A stretch of DNA of 56,318 bases from Comamonadaceae bacterium (GTDB lineage Bacteria > Pseudomonadota > Gammaproteobacteria > Burkholderiales > Burkholderiaceae_C): positions 1-56,318 of the forward strand of contig CANFWI010000014.1 in the NCBI GenBank assembly GCA_947450675.1, given 5' to 3'. Under the pieces are notes generated by a model that was not told the DNA's origin, did not search any database, and was given only the letters and a program-made list of their open reading frames with translations. The position numbers and the translations under genes were made by a program. This document shows, one piece after another, positions 36,798 to 45,473 of this stretch. Position 1 is the first letter of the stretch. Every line of letters begins with the position of its first letter.

Positions 36798-37823
36798 CTA
36801 CAGCTTTCCATTGTAACTGAGCCCCAGCTCCGCCATGGCGGCCTCCAAGTCGGCCGGCACCGGGGAGATAAATGTCATGGCCTCGCCGCTCACGGGGTGC
36901 TGAAAACCCAACCGACGGGCATGCAGGGCTTGGCGCGTGAGACCCACCGCTGGCTCACCGCCATACAGCGCATCAGACACCAAGGGATGACCCAGTGACG
37001 CCATGTGAACGCGGATTTGATGTGTGCGGCCGGTGTACAGCTTGCAGCGCACGAGGCAGAAATCATCTTGGTTGTCGATCAAGGAGATATCGGTCATGGC
37101 GGTTTTGCCAGAATTTCGATCCAAGTCGACCACCGCCATGCGCAGTCGGTTGCGCGGGTCACGCCCGATCGGCAAGGCCACCTGCTGCTGCCGCGATCCC
37201 AGCCACTCTTTGTGCCCGACCGCCAAATAGTCGCGATTGACTTCACGGGCCGCGATCATTTCGACCAGCCGGTCCATGGCTTCACGGGTTTTGGCCACGA
37301 CCATCAAGCCGCTGGTGTCTTTGTCGAGTCGGTGCACGATGCCGGCGCGCGGCAAAAAACGCATCGCGTCATCGCGACCCAGCAAGCCGTTCAACAGCGT
37401 ACCGCTCCAATTGCCCGGTGCCGGGTGAACGACCAAGCCCGCCGGTTTGTTGATGACCAGCAAATAATCATCTTCAAAAACAACGTCCAAGTCCATGGCT
37501 TCAGGCTTGAAGGCTTGGCTCTGGGGTGTTGGCCGAAGCTCAATTTGTAACAAGTCGCCGGCCTTGACCTTGGCCGAGGTCTTGGTGACAACCAGCTTTT
37601 TCAGACGGACTGCGCCGGACTCGATGAGCTGCTGCAAGTAGGTGCGAGAGAACTCGGGCACAATCCCGGCCAAGGCTCGGTCAAGCCGCTCGCCGTGCCC
37701 TGAAATCGGCACTTCAGCCTCGCGCAATTCGACCTCAACGACGCTGTCGCTCTCCTCAAGAGAGTCGTCAGCGATCAATGGGTCGCTCGATATAATTATT
37801 GGGCTATGTTCAGAAACAGTCAT
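36798..37823 (-). CDS. rluD: 23S rRNA pseudouridine synthase RluD
   Basis: A 341-residue enzyme that makes pseudouridines 1911, 1915 and 1917 in helix 69 of 23S rRNA. An S4 domain (about 43-100) is followed by the RluA-type catalytic domain with Asp167 in HRLDKDTSG and LYTGRTHQIRVHMASLGHP. ATG 37823 (MTVSEHSP) is chosen; an in-frame start at 37850 would lie inside bamD. The 5' end of the gene overlaps the likely bamD promoter. Divergent from bamD as in E. coli. Confidence 0.95.
   Translation of the reverse strand: MTVSEHSPIIISSDPLIADDSLEESDSVVEVELREAEVPISGHGERLDRALAGIVPEFSRTYLQQLIESGAVRLKKLVVTKTSAKVKAGDLLQIELRPTPQSQAFKPEAMDLDVVFEDDYLLVINKPAGLVVHPAPGNWSGTLLNGLLGRDDAMRFLPRAGIVHRLDKDTSGLMVVAKTREAMDRLVEMIAAREVNRDYLAVGHKEWLGSRQQQVALPIGRDPRNRLRMAVVDLDRNSGKTAMTDISLIDNQDDFCLVRCKLYTGRTHQIRVHMASLGHPLVSDALYGGEPAVGLTRQALHARRLGFQHPVSGEAMTFISPVPADLEAAMAELGLSYNGKL
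37791..37796 (+). promoter_or_regulatory. Likely -10 element of the bamD promoter, inside the rluD 5' end
   Basis: A consensus TATAAT occurs at 37791-37796, 44 bases before the bamD ATG (37840). No good TTGACA-like -35 is seen at 16-18 bases upstream. It lies within the first codons of rluD on the other strand. Confidence 0.5.
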
Positions 37824-37839
37824 TAGAGAGTCGATCACG

Positions 37840-38658
37840 ATGTTGTTCAAATTATCGGCGCTTCAAGCCACGACTCGCGCAGCCAGCGCTGTTTTAATTC
37901 TCGGCGGCCTCTTAGCCGGCTGCTCGTCAACGCCGGTCGACCCGACCGCGACATGGAGCCCCAACAAAATATATTCGGAAGCCAAGGACGAAGCCAAGTC
38001 CGGTGCCTATGAAAAAGCCATCGGTTTGTATGAAAAGCTGGAGGGTCGCGCGGCGGGAACACCCTTGGCGCAACAAGCACAACTTGAAAAAGCGTACACC
38101 CAGTATAAAAGTGGCGAACAAGTCCAAGCGATTGCCACGCTTGACCGTTTTGTGCGCTTGCACCCAGCCAGTTCAGCTTTGGACTATGCGCTGTACTTGA
38201 AGGGGCTCGTCAATTTCAATGACAACCTCGGTCTTTTCAGCTCTTGGATCCGCCAAGACCTTTCTGAGCGAGACCAAAAAGCCGCGAAAGAATCGTTTGA
38301 GTCCTTCAAGGACTTGGCCACGCGCTTTCCTGATTCGAAATACGCACCCGACGCCCGCTTGCGCATGGTCTACATCGTCAACTCGCTGGCGCAATCAGAA
38401 GTGAATGTCGCGCGCTTTTATTTCAGCCGCGGTGCTTATGTAGCCGCCATCAACCGGGCCCAAACCGCCATCACAACTTACCGCGATGTGCCGGCGATTG
38501 AAGAAGCACTGTCGCTGATCTACCGTTCCTACGACGCCTTGGGAATGACTCAACTGCGTGACGACACCCTGCGTGTGATGCGAACAAGCTACCCCAACAG
38601 CGCCTACACTGGCAACGAGGTCAGCCCTCAAAAGGGGGCGTGGTACAAGTTTTGGTGA
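37840..38658 (+). CDS. bamD: Outer membrane assembly lipoprotein BamD
   Basis: A 272-residue essential lipoprotein of the BAM complex. The lipobox is LLAGC with Cys28. Five TPR-like units follow, with AYTQYKSGEQVQAIATLDRFVRLHP, ALYLKGLVNF, and RFPDSKYAPDARLRMVYI as family landmarks, ending QKGAWYKFW. ATG 37840 is the only start giving a proper signal peptide. It is the only rightward gene between 16136 and the right end with secure identity. Its last 38 bases overlap the end of the convergent helicase gene. Confidence 0.95.
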   Translation: MLFKLSALQATTRAASAVLILGGLLAGCSSTPVDPTATWSPNKIYSEAKDEAKSGAYEKAIGLYEKLEGRAAGTPLAQQAQLEKAYTQYKSGEQVQAIATLDRFVRLHPASSALDYALYLKGLVNFNDNLGLFSSWIRQDLSERDQKAAKESFESFKDLATRFPDSKYAPDARLRMVYIVNSLAQSEVNVARFYFSRGAYVAAINRAQTAITTYRDVPAIEEALSLIYRSYDALGMTQLRDDTLRVMRTSYPNSAYTGNEVSPQKGAWYKFW

Positions 38659-40627
38659 GCACATCCAGCCGCGCCAACAACTCCGCCTCCGTGTCCAAAC
38701 GCTGCATGGGTGGCAAGGCTTTCAGCAGCCGTCGGCCATAACCCATCGCCACCAAGCGGGTGTCACAGACGACCAGCACGCCTTGATCGGTCTCACGCCG
38801 AATCAGGCGTCCGGCGCCCTGCTTAAGCGCTACCGCAGCCTCTGGCAAAAAGTAATCGTTGAACGCACTGCGACCCTCAGACTCAATGTGCTTTGACCGG
38901 GCTTCCGCCATCGGATCGTTCGGCGGCGGGAATGGCAGCTTGTCGATGATGACCAATTGCAACGCATCACCGGGCACATCAATCCCTTCCCAAAAAGAAG
39001 CCGAGGCGACCAGAATGCAACCGGCGCCACCGTTTGAATTGCCTTGGCGGAAACGCTCGATCAGCACGCGTTTCGGCAAAGCGCCCTGCACCAACACCTC
39101 CAGTTCACCGGAAGCATCAAAGGTCTCACGCAAAATGTCGGCGATGCCGCGCAAAGCCCGCAAAGTCGTGGTCAGCACCATGGTCCGACCACCCAGACGC
39201 GCAGCCCACACAGCCGCTGACTGCGCCACCCGAGCCATGTGAGTCGCCTCGCTGGGTTTCGGAAAATCTCGCGGCACATAGACCGCGGCCTGCGTGGCAT
39301 AGTCAAACGGACTGCCGACCCGCAGCAGTTGCGCGCCCACCAAGCCACAAGGCTTGGTGAACCAGCTCAATTTGTCATCGTCACCGAGCGTGGCCGACGT
39401 GAAAATCCAGGTCTTGCCGGCCTCCGGGTTGCTGCCGAGCACCTTGGCCTGAACCGCTTGCGCAATGTCCAGTGGCGACTCAATCAAGCGCAGTTGCGCC
39501 CCCACTTCTAACCAGCGCACGGAGCCGGTCTGGCAAGGCCCGGCAAAATGCCGCAGACGTTCACAAAACTCCACCGCACGCTCCAGCAGACGGCCGAAAT
39601 CAGGCGCAATTTCACTCACGGTGTCGAGTGCTTCGGCCGCCGCCGAACAAGCATCGGCCATTTGCTCTAAGGCGAGCGCCCACGCATCAGGGTCGACTGT
39701 TTCAGGGCAAGTCTCAGTCCAACGCAGCTTGGTGCCCGGATGCGCTTTGCCAACACACAGACGCAACTCCCGCGCGGCGCGTTCGGCCTTGCCGGCCAGC
39801 TCTTGCCAATCGGCCAAGCCACGCGCCATTTGCAGACCGGTGCCGAGCAAATCCCGGCAAAAATCTAACAGCTGACTGGTGCTGATGTTTTTGCCTAAAA
39901 ACTGCACACCGGTCTCGTTGAGCTGATGGGCTTCGTCAAAAATCGCGATGCGCACGGTCGGCAGCAATTCGGCCACACCCGACTCGCGCACAGCCAGATC
40001 GGCAAAAAATAAGTGATGATTGATGACCACGACGTCCGCAGCCAAAGCCTCGCGGCGGGCCAGATTGACGTGACAGGCACGGAACTTCGGGCAAGCTGAG
40101 CCAAGGCAGTTTTCACGGGTCGAGGTGACCAGTGGAATCACCGGCGATCGCTCATCCAGTCCCGGCAGTTCAGCCAGATCTCCGGTGCGGGTGGTCTGCG
40201 ACCATTCCTCGATACGCGCCAACGCATGCAGGGTGCTGCGCTCCGGTTGCATGCTTTCAGTTCGCGCTTGCTCCATGCGGTGCAGGCACAGGTAGCTGCC
40301 GCGTCCTTTGAGCAAGGCCGTGCTGACCGGCACGCCCAAGGCCTCGACAAGGCGTGGTAAGTCCCGACCGTAGAGCTGATCTTGCAAGGCCTTGGTCGCC
40401 GTCGACAACAAGACCCGCTCGCCGCTGAGCAAAGCCGGCACCAAATATGAAAAAGTTTTACCGACGCCGGTGCTGGCTTCGACCACCAAGGGGTAGGCGC
40501 CTTCAATCGCGCGCGCCACCGCCAACGCCATCTCGGTTTGACCACTGCGCGGCACAAACTGATCGGCGGCGCGGGACAACACACCGTCGGGCCCAAACGC
40601 CTCTTCGACTTGTTGTTCAAGGTCCAT
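38621..40627 (-). CDS. DinG/YoaA-type ATP-dependent DNA helicase
   Basis: A 668-residue superfamily 2 iron-sulfur helicase (XPD-like). Walker A is EASTGVGKT (50-58), the DEAH box is FDEAH, and Cys residues in SYLCLHRM and NCLGSACPKFRACH supply the 4Fe-4S cluster. Later motifs are FWEGIDVPGD and GAGRLIRRETDQG. Such enzymes unwind DNA 5' to 3' and help resolve replication and R-loop or cross-link damage. The YoaA branch fits better than DinG by length. Convergent overlap with bamD (38 bases); its start shares one base with the DUF465 gene stop (TGATG). Confidence 0.93.
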   Translation of the reverse strand: MDLEQQVEEAFGPDGVLSRAADQFVPRSGQTEMALAVARAIEGAYPLVVEASTGVGKTFSYLVPALLSGERVLLSTATKALQDQLYGRDLPRLVEALGVPVSTALLKGRGSYLCLHRMEQARTESMQPERSTLHALARIEEWSQTTRTGDLAELPGLDERSPVIPLVTSTRENCLGSACPKFRACHVNLARREALAADVVVINHHLFFADLAVRESGVAELLPTVRIAIFDEAHQLNETGVQFLGKNISTSQLLDFCRDLLGTGLQMARGLADWQELAGKAERAARELRLCVGKAHPGTKLRWTETCPETVDPDAWALALEQMADACSAAAEALDTVSEIAPDFGRLLERAVEFCERLRHFAGPCQTGSVRWLEVGAQLRLIESPLDIAQAVQAKVLGSNPEAGKTWIFTSATLGDDDKLSWFTKPCGLVGAQLLRVGSPFDYATQAAVYVPRDFPKPSEATHMARVAQSAAVWAARLGGRTMVLTTTLRALRGIADILRETFDASGELEVLVQGALPKRVLIERFRQGNSNGGAGCILVASASFWEGIDVPGDALQLVIIDKLPFPPPNDPMAEARSKHIESEGRSAFNDYFLPEAAVALKQGAGRLIRRETDQGVLVVCDTRLVAMGYGRRLLKALPPMQRLDTEAELLARLDVLTKTCTTPPFEG

Positions 40628-40788
40628 CAGGCGGGCTCAGACGGGCGCAAGGAAGATTCGAGCTGAGCGATCTTGTCGCGCAACACCAATCGACGCTTTT
40701 TCAAACGTTTGAACAAGAGTTGATCAACGGGCAAGGCATGCGCCATCAAATCGATCAATGCATCGAGGTCTGCGTGTTCGATGGTCAT
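40627..40788 (-). CDS. DUF465 (YdcH-like) small protein
   Basis: A 53-residue helical protein from ATG 40788 (MTIEHADLDALID), ending KIAQLESSLRPSEPA. The LFKRLKKRRLVLRDKIAQLE region is the conserved part of DUF465/YdcH, whose function is unknown. A TTG at 40830 would add 14 residues. It shares one base with the helicase gene start, so the two are likely translated together. Confidence 0.8.
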   Translation of the reverse strand: MTIEHADLDALIDLMAHALPVDQLLFKRLKKRRLVLRDKIAQLESSLRPSEPA

Positions 40789-40847
40789 GTCAATGAGGCG
40801 CCTTTCGGCAGAGTGCAGATTGGTGAGCAAGTTAGAGCGCCCGTGTT

Positions 40848-41489
40848 TCAGGGATACGCCGGCAGGGACTTGCCCGTCGGTGGTCCGTTTTCCCGCAAGC
40901 GTTGCTCTCGCTCAGCCCGATTGTGTGCGGCTTGCTGCTGCTTCAGGCGTGTCGCTTCAACATTCACGGCAGCTTGCGCGCGCTTTGTCACCGATTCGGC
41001 TGCCTTGCTCTGGTTACTCTCAAGTCGGGTCGCCATGCTGGCTTTGTTGGACGCAGCCTGCTCTGCCGTGTTCTTCTCATCCACTTCGCGCTGCTGGGCC
41101 CGCTCGGCTTGCGTAGCGCTGTCTTGCTGAACTTTCAACGCTTGCTCGGCTTGTTGCTGGCGCTGTAAATTGAGTTTTTCCTCGGTCTTCAACAGCTGAT
41201 CAGCGGCACTGATCTTGCGCTCGACCTCATTGATCAAGATTTCCTGCCGGCGCAGATCCGCCAAGCGCTCACGATAAGGCGGGAGTAATTGGTCACGACA
41301 ATTATTCGCAAAGAACTTGCGAAAGCAAATGGCTTCTGAGGCCCTGAAGTCGGCCTCCAGCGTCTGCCTTTCAGCTGCGATGCGAGATCGCTCGGCAGCA
41401 CGTTCTTGCTGCCCGGCATCTTGCGCTGACTGCGCCCACGCACTGCCAAGCAGTCCAAGCCAAAGCGACAGTGAAAAAATGAATCTCAT
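40848..41489 (-). CDS. Exported coiled-coil hypothetical protein
   Basis: A 213-residue protein with a Sec signal peptide (cleavage after SAWA, about residue 19). Cys55 and Cys64 in AICFRKFFANNCRDQL could form a periplasmic disulfide. The remainder is a long charged coiled coil (about 75-205), rich in Gln, Glu, Arg and Ala. I recognise no family function; I recall similar proteins next to zapE in Comamonadaceae. It overlaps zapE by 4 bases. Confidence 0.8.
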   Translation of the reverse strand: MRFIFSLSLWLGLLGSAWAQSAQDAGQQERAAERSRIAAERQTLEADFRASEAICFRKFFANNCRDQLLPPYRERLADLRRQEILINEVERKISAADQLLKTEEKLNLQRQQQAEQALKVQQDSATQAERAQQREVDEKNTAEQAASNKASMATRLESNQSKAAESVTKRAQAAVNVEATRLKQQQAAHNRAEREQRLRENGPPTGKSLPAYP

Positions 41490-42604
41490 GTGAGCGTCGT
41501 GTCGACATCGCGGCGCTCGAGGGCCAGAAATTCTGCCGACTGCATTTCATTCAAACGTGAAATGGTACGCGGAAATTCATGCGCCAGCGGGCCTTCGGTG
41601 TACAGCTCTTCGGGCGCCACTTGTGCCGACATGATCAGCTTGACACGGCGGTCATACAAGACGTCAACCAACCAGGTGAAGCGACGCGCTTCAGACGCTT
41701 TGTTGACCGGCATGTGAGGCACATCGCTCAGCATCACCGTGTGGAACTGACTGGCGAGCTCCAAATAGTCGTTTTGCGAGCGCGGTCCACCGCACAGCGT
41801 TTTGAAGTCGAACCAAACCAGGCCACCGGCTTTTCTCCGTGCGTGAATTTGCCGCGCTTCAATCTGCAAAATCGGATCTTCGTCGTGCGCTTCAGCCAAA
41901 CGGTTGAAGGTCTCCGTCATCTCCGCATCCACAGCAGCATCGAGCGGCGTGAGATACAAGCGGAGTTGCTCTAGCGTGCGGCGTCGGTAGTCGGTGCCGT
42001 TGTCGACACTCAGCACTTCCAAATTCGCCTTCAGCAAGGCAATCGCCGGCAAGATGCGGTCACGGTGAAGACCATTCGGGTACAACTCATCCGGCGCGAA
42101 GTTGGAGGTCGTGACAAAACCCACACCGTTGTCAAACAAAGCGGCCAGTAACCGGTGCAGAATCATCGCGTCCGTGATGTCGGCCACATGAAACTCATCA
42201 AAGCAGATCAAGCGGTAGCGCAGAGAAATCCGGCGACCCAACTCATCGAGCGGGTTGACCGTGCCTTGCAGCTCACGCAGTTCACGGTGCACTTCACGCA
42301 TGAACTCATGAAAATGCAGCCGTGTTTTGCGTTTGAGTGGTACCGCGTTGTAAAAGCAATCCATCAGAAAGCTTTTACCCCGGCCGACACCGCCGTGCAT
42401 GTAAACACCACGCGGAATAGCCGGCCGGTTGATCAGCTTCTTGAAAGCGTTAGAGCGCTTTTCTTTGAAGCTGGCCCATTCAGTGGCGCAGCGCTCCAGC
42501 GCAGCGACCGCGCGCAGTTGCGCTGGGTCGCTGACGTAGCCACGCGCCTGCAGCTCTGCCTCGTAGGCCGCACGGACCGGCGTCAGCTTAGGTTGGCGGG
42601 CCAA
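41486..42604 (-). CDS. zapE: Cell division protein ZapE (AFG1-like ATPase)
   Basis: A 372-residue P-loop ATPase. Walker A is GGVGRGKSFLMD (about 71-82), Walker B LICFDEFHV, followed by VTTSNFAPDELYPNGLHRDRILPAI. ZapE binds FtsZ and destabilises Z-ring filaments in E. coli. Length matches. It starts 2 bases after lpdA, a linkage usual in betaproteobacteria. Confidence 0.95.
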   Translation of the reverse strand: MARQPKLTPVRAAYEAELQARGYVSDPAQLRAVAALERCATEWASFKEKRSNAFKKLINRPAIPRGVYMHGGVGRGKSFLMDCFYNAVPLKRKTRLHFHEFMREVHRELRELQGTVNPLDELGRRISLRYRLICFDEFHVADITDAMILHRLLAALFDNGVGFVTTSNFAPDELYPNGLHRDRILPAIALLKANLEVLSVDNGTDYRRRTLEQLRLYLTPLDAAVDAEMTETFNRLAEAHDEDPILQIEARQIHARRKAGGLVWFDFKTLCGGPRSQNDYLELASQFHTVMLSDVPHMPVNKASEARRFTWLVDVLYDRRVKLIMSAQVAPEELYTEGPLAHEFPRTISRLNEMQSAEFLALERRDVDTTLT

Positions 42605-42606
42605 GC

Positions 42607-44034
42607 TCAGAAATTGAGCGTGCGCTTGTCAACCGCCAAAGCTGCTTCTTTGGTAGCTTCGCTGAGCGATGGATGCGCGTGGCAGATGCGGGCAATGTCT
42701 TCACTGCTGGCGCGGAATTCCATCGCCACCACACACTCGGCGATCAGTTCGCTGGCCATCGGGCCGACGATGTGCACGCCAAGGATTTCGTCGGTGGCGG
42801 CGTCAGCGAGCATTTTGACCATGCCAGTGGTGTCACCCAAAGCACGTGCCCGGCCATTCGCCATGAACGGGAAAGTTCCGGCCTTGTAGGCGCGGCCAGC
42901 CGCCTTGAGCTGTTCTTCGGTTTGACCAACCCAAGCAATCTCGGGGTTGGTGTAGATGACCCAAGGGATGGTGTTGAAGTTGACGTGGCCGTGCTGACCA
43001 GCGATGCGCTCGGCAACAGCAACGCCCTCTTCTTCGGCTTTGTGTGCCAGCATCGGGCCGCGCACCACGTCACCCACCGCCCAGACGTTGGGCAGATTGG
43101 TTTTGCAGTCGCCGTCGACGACGATCGCACCGCGCTCGTCGAGTGCCAAGCCTACGACATCAGCGGCAAGACCGATGGTGTTGGCCACGCGGCCAATCGA
43201 GATGATGAGTTTGTCAACGTCGAGAGACACCGCTTCGCCCTTGGCGTTGGTGTAAGCGACTGACACGCCTTTTTTACCCGACTTGATCTCACCGACTTGG
43301 ACGCCGAGTTCGATCTTCAAGCCTTGCTTGACGAAGGCTTTGTGAGCCTCTTTTGCGATCTGCTGGTCGACTGCGCCTAGGAATGTCGGCAGCCCTTCCA
43401 GCACAGTCACTTCGGCGCCCAGACGGCGCCAGACAGAACCCATCTCCAAACCGATCACGCCCGAACCGATCAGGCCGAGCTTTTTCGGCACTGCACCGAT
43501 GCGCAAAGCGCCGTCGTTGGAGAGGATGTTGACTTCGTCAAACGGCGTGCCCGGCAAGGCGCGTGCATTAGAACCGGTGGCGATGATGACGTGCTTGCCA
43601 GCGATAGTTTCTTCAGCGGTGCCAGCCACTTTGATCTCGTACAAGCCATCTTTGGCAGCGACGAAAGAGCCGCGACCATGGAAAAAAGTCACCTTGTTCT
43701 TTTTGAACAGGTAGACGATGCCGTCGTTGTTTTGCTTCACCACGGTGTCCTTGCGGGCCACCATTTTGGCGACGTCGAGGCTCAGGCCAGAGACATTGAT
43801 GCCGTGGTCAGCAAAATGATGACCGGCTTGCTCAAAGTGCTCAGACGACTGCAGCAGTGCCTTGGAAGGAATGCAACCGACGTTGGTGCAAGTGCCGCCC
43901 AAAGCCGGGCCACCCTTGGCGTTTTTCCACTCGTCGATACAGGCCACGTTGAAGCCCAACTGAGCGGCGCGAATCGCGGCGATGTAACCGCCAGGACCGC
44001 CACCGATAACGATCACGTCAAATTGTTTAGACAT
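42607..44034 (-). CDS. lpdA: Dihydrolipoyl dehydrogenase (E3)
   Basis: A 475-residue flavoenzyme that reoxidises dihydrolipoamide with NAD. FAD motif [17 protein letters not shown], redox pair Cys49 and Cys54 in [18 protein letters not shown] motif [15 protein letters not shown], and the C-terminal HAHPSLSEA with the catalytic His-Glu. It serves the 2-oxoglutarate dehydrogenase complex whose E1 and E2 genes lie upstream, but is separated from sucB by a 130-base gap holding two palindromes. Confidence 0.96.
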   Translation of the reverse strand: MSKQFDVIVIGGGPGGYIAAIRAAQLGFNVACIDEWKNAKGGPALGGTCTNVGCIPSKALLQSSEHFEQAGHHFADHGINVSGLSLDVAKMVARKDTVVKQNNDGIVYLFKKNKVTFFHGRGSFVAAKDGLYEIKVAGTAEETIAGKHVIIATGSNARALPGTPFDEVNILSNDGALRIGAVPKKLGLIGSGVIGLEMGSVWRRLGAEVTVLEGLPTFLGAVDQQIAKEAHKAFVKQGLKIELGVQVGEIKSGKKGVSVAYTNAKGEAVSLDVDKLIISIGRVANTIGLAADVVGLALDERGAIVVDGDCKTNLPNVWAVGDVVRGPMLAHKAEEEGVAVAERIAGQHGHVNFNTIPWVIYTNPEIAWVGQTEEQLKAAGRAYKAGTFPFMANGRARALGDTTGMVKMLADAATDEILGVHIVGPMASELIAECVVAMEFRASSEDIARICHAHPSLSEATKEAALAVDKRTLNF

Positions 44035-44051
44035 TATTTCTCTCTAGTCAG

Positions 44052-44160
44052 TTGGGGACAGAGCAAAAATGCTGTGCATTTCTTGGGCTGCCCCACAAGT
44101 TTCATTGCATTAGTTGGGGACAGAGCAAAAATGCTTCGCATTTCTTGGTCTGTCCCACAA
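44052..44160. repeat. Two direct copies of a 47-bp palindrome between sucB and lpdA
   Basis: Copy 1 is 44052-44098 and copy 2 is 44114-44160, 62 bases apart. Each starts TTGGGGACAGAGCAAAAATG and ends in a (mis)matching CTGTCCCACAA or CTGCCCCACAA, with an inner palindrome around AAATGC and GCATTT. Copy 2 ends 5 bases from the sucB stop and is followed on the plus strand by six T. The outer GGGGACAG/CTGTCCC arms recall REP-type elements mobilised by Y1 transposases (RAYTs); none is in the window. Confidence 0.8.
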
Positions 44161-44164
44161 TTTT

Positions 44165-45415
44165 TTAGATGTCAAACAGCAGACGCGCTGGATCTTCCAT
44201 CGCCTCTTTCATGGCGACCAAGCCCAGCACGGCTTCACGTCCGTCAATGATGCGGTGGTCGTAAGACATTGCGAAGTAGTTCATGGGGCGAACCACGATC
44301 TGGCCGTTCTCAACCACGGCGCGGTCTTTGGTCGCGTGCACGCCCAAAATAGCCGACTGGGGTGGGTTGATGATCGGTGTCGACAGCATCGAGCCGAAGG
44401 TGCCACCATTGCTGATGGAGAAGGTGCCGCCGGTCATCTCTTCGATGCCGAGCTTGCCGTCACGGGCCTTGGCACCGTATTCGGCAATTTTCTTCTCGAT
44501 GTCGGCAAAGCTCATCTGGTCTGCATTGCGCAAAATAGGCACGACCAAACCACGCGGCGAACCGACAGCGATACCGATGTCAAAGTAGCCGTGGTAGACG
44601 ATGTCATTGCCATCGACAGACGCGTTCAAGACGGGGTATTTCTTCAACGCGTGCACGGCCGCCTTGACGAAGAAGCTCATGAAGCCGAGCTTGATGCCAT
44701 GCTCTTTTTCAAACTTTTCTTGGAACTTCTTGCGCATCTCCATGACCGGGGCCATGTTGATTTCGTTGAAGGTCGTGAGGATGGCGTTGGTCGATTGCGA
44801 CTGCAGCAAGCGCTCGGCCACGCGGGCACGCAGACGGCTCATCGGCACGCGTTGTTCAGGACGCTCACCCAAGCTGACCGCTGGTGTGGCCACTTGTGGC
44901 AGCGAGGTCTTGGGGGCGCCGGTCGGAATCACGGCAGCGGCTGGCTTGACGCCGCCAGCCACGGCGGACAACACATCACCCTTGGTGACGCGGCCGTCTT
45001 TGCCGGTGCCGGAGACGGAGCCTGAAGCCAGGCTGTTGTCAGCCATCAGTTTGGCTGCGGCTGGCATGGCCACACCTGCCATGCTGTTGGATGCCGGTGC
45101 GGCGGCAACAGCCACCGCAGGCGCGGCAGCGGCAGCTGGGGCAGCAGCAGCCGGTGCAGCGGCAGCGACCTTGCCATCGGTGTCAATCCGGGCAATCAGT
45201 TGCTCAGCCAACACGGTGGCGCCGTCGCCGATCAAGATTTCTGACAACACGCCAGCCGAAGGTGCCGGCACTTCAAGAACAACTTTGTCGGTCTCGATTT
45301 CGATCAGGATTTCATCAGCTGCGACGACGTCGCCGACTTTCTTTTTCCACACCAACATGGTGGCCTCAGCCACGGATTCGGACAGTTGGGGAACTTTGAC
45401 TTCAACGATAGCCAT
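44165..45415 (-). CDS. sucB: 2-oxoglutarate dehydrogenase E2, dihydrolipoyllysine succinyltransferase
   Basis: A 416-residue protein: lipoyl domain 1-78 with the lipoyl Lys44 in IETDKVVLEV, an Ala/Pro linker (about 80-115), an E3/E1-binding domain (about 118-155), and the catalytic domain with late active-site HRIIDGREA (His and Asp). It transfers succinyl to CoA in the TCA cycle. It follows sucA after 58 bases. Confidence 0.97.
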   Translation of the reverse strand: MAIVEVKVPQLSESVAEATMLVWKKKVGDVVAADEILIEIETDKVVLEVPAPSAGVLSEILIGDGATVLAEQLIARIDTDGKVAAAAPAAAAPAAAAAPAVAVAAAPASNSMAGVAMPAAAKLMADNSLASGSVSGTGKDGRVTKGDVLSAVAGGVKPAAAVIPTGAPKTSLPQVATPAVSLGERPEQRVPMSRLRARVAERLLQSQSTNAILTTFNEINMAPVMEMRKKFQEKFEKEHGIKLGFMSFFVKAAVHALKKYPVLNASVDGNDIVYHGYFDIGIAVGSPRGLVVPILRNADQMSFADIEKKIAEYGAKARDGKLGIEEMTGGTFSISNGGTFGSMLSTPIINPPQSAILGVHATKDRAVVENGQIVVRPMNYFAMSYDHRIIDGREAVLGLVAMKEAMEDPARLLFDI

Positions 45416-45473
45416 TTTTTATCTTTCGGGAATTGATTCTGAACAGGGTGCGAATGAGCGTGTGCGGGTCCAA

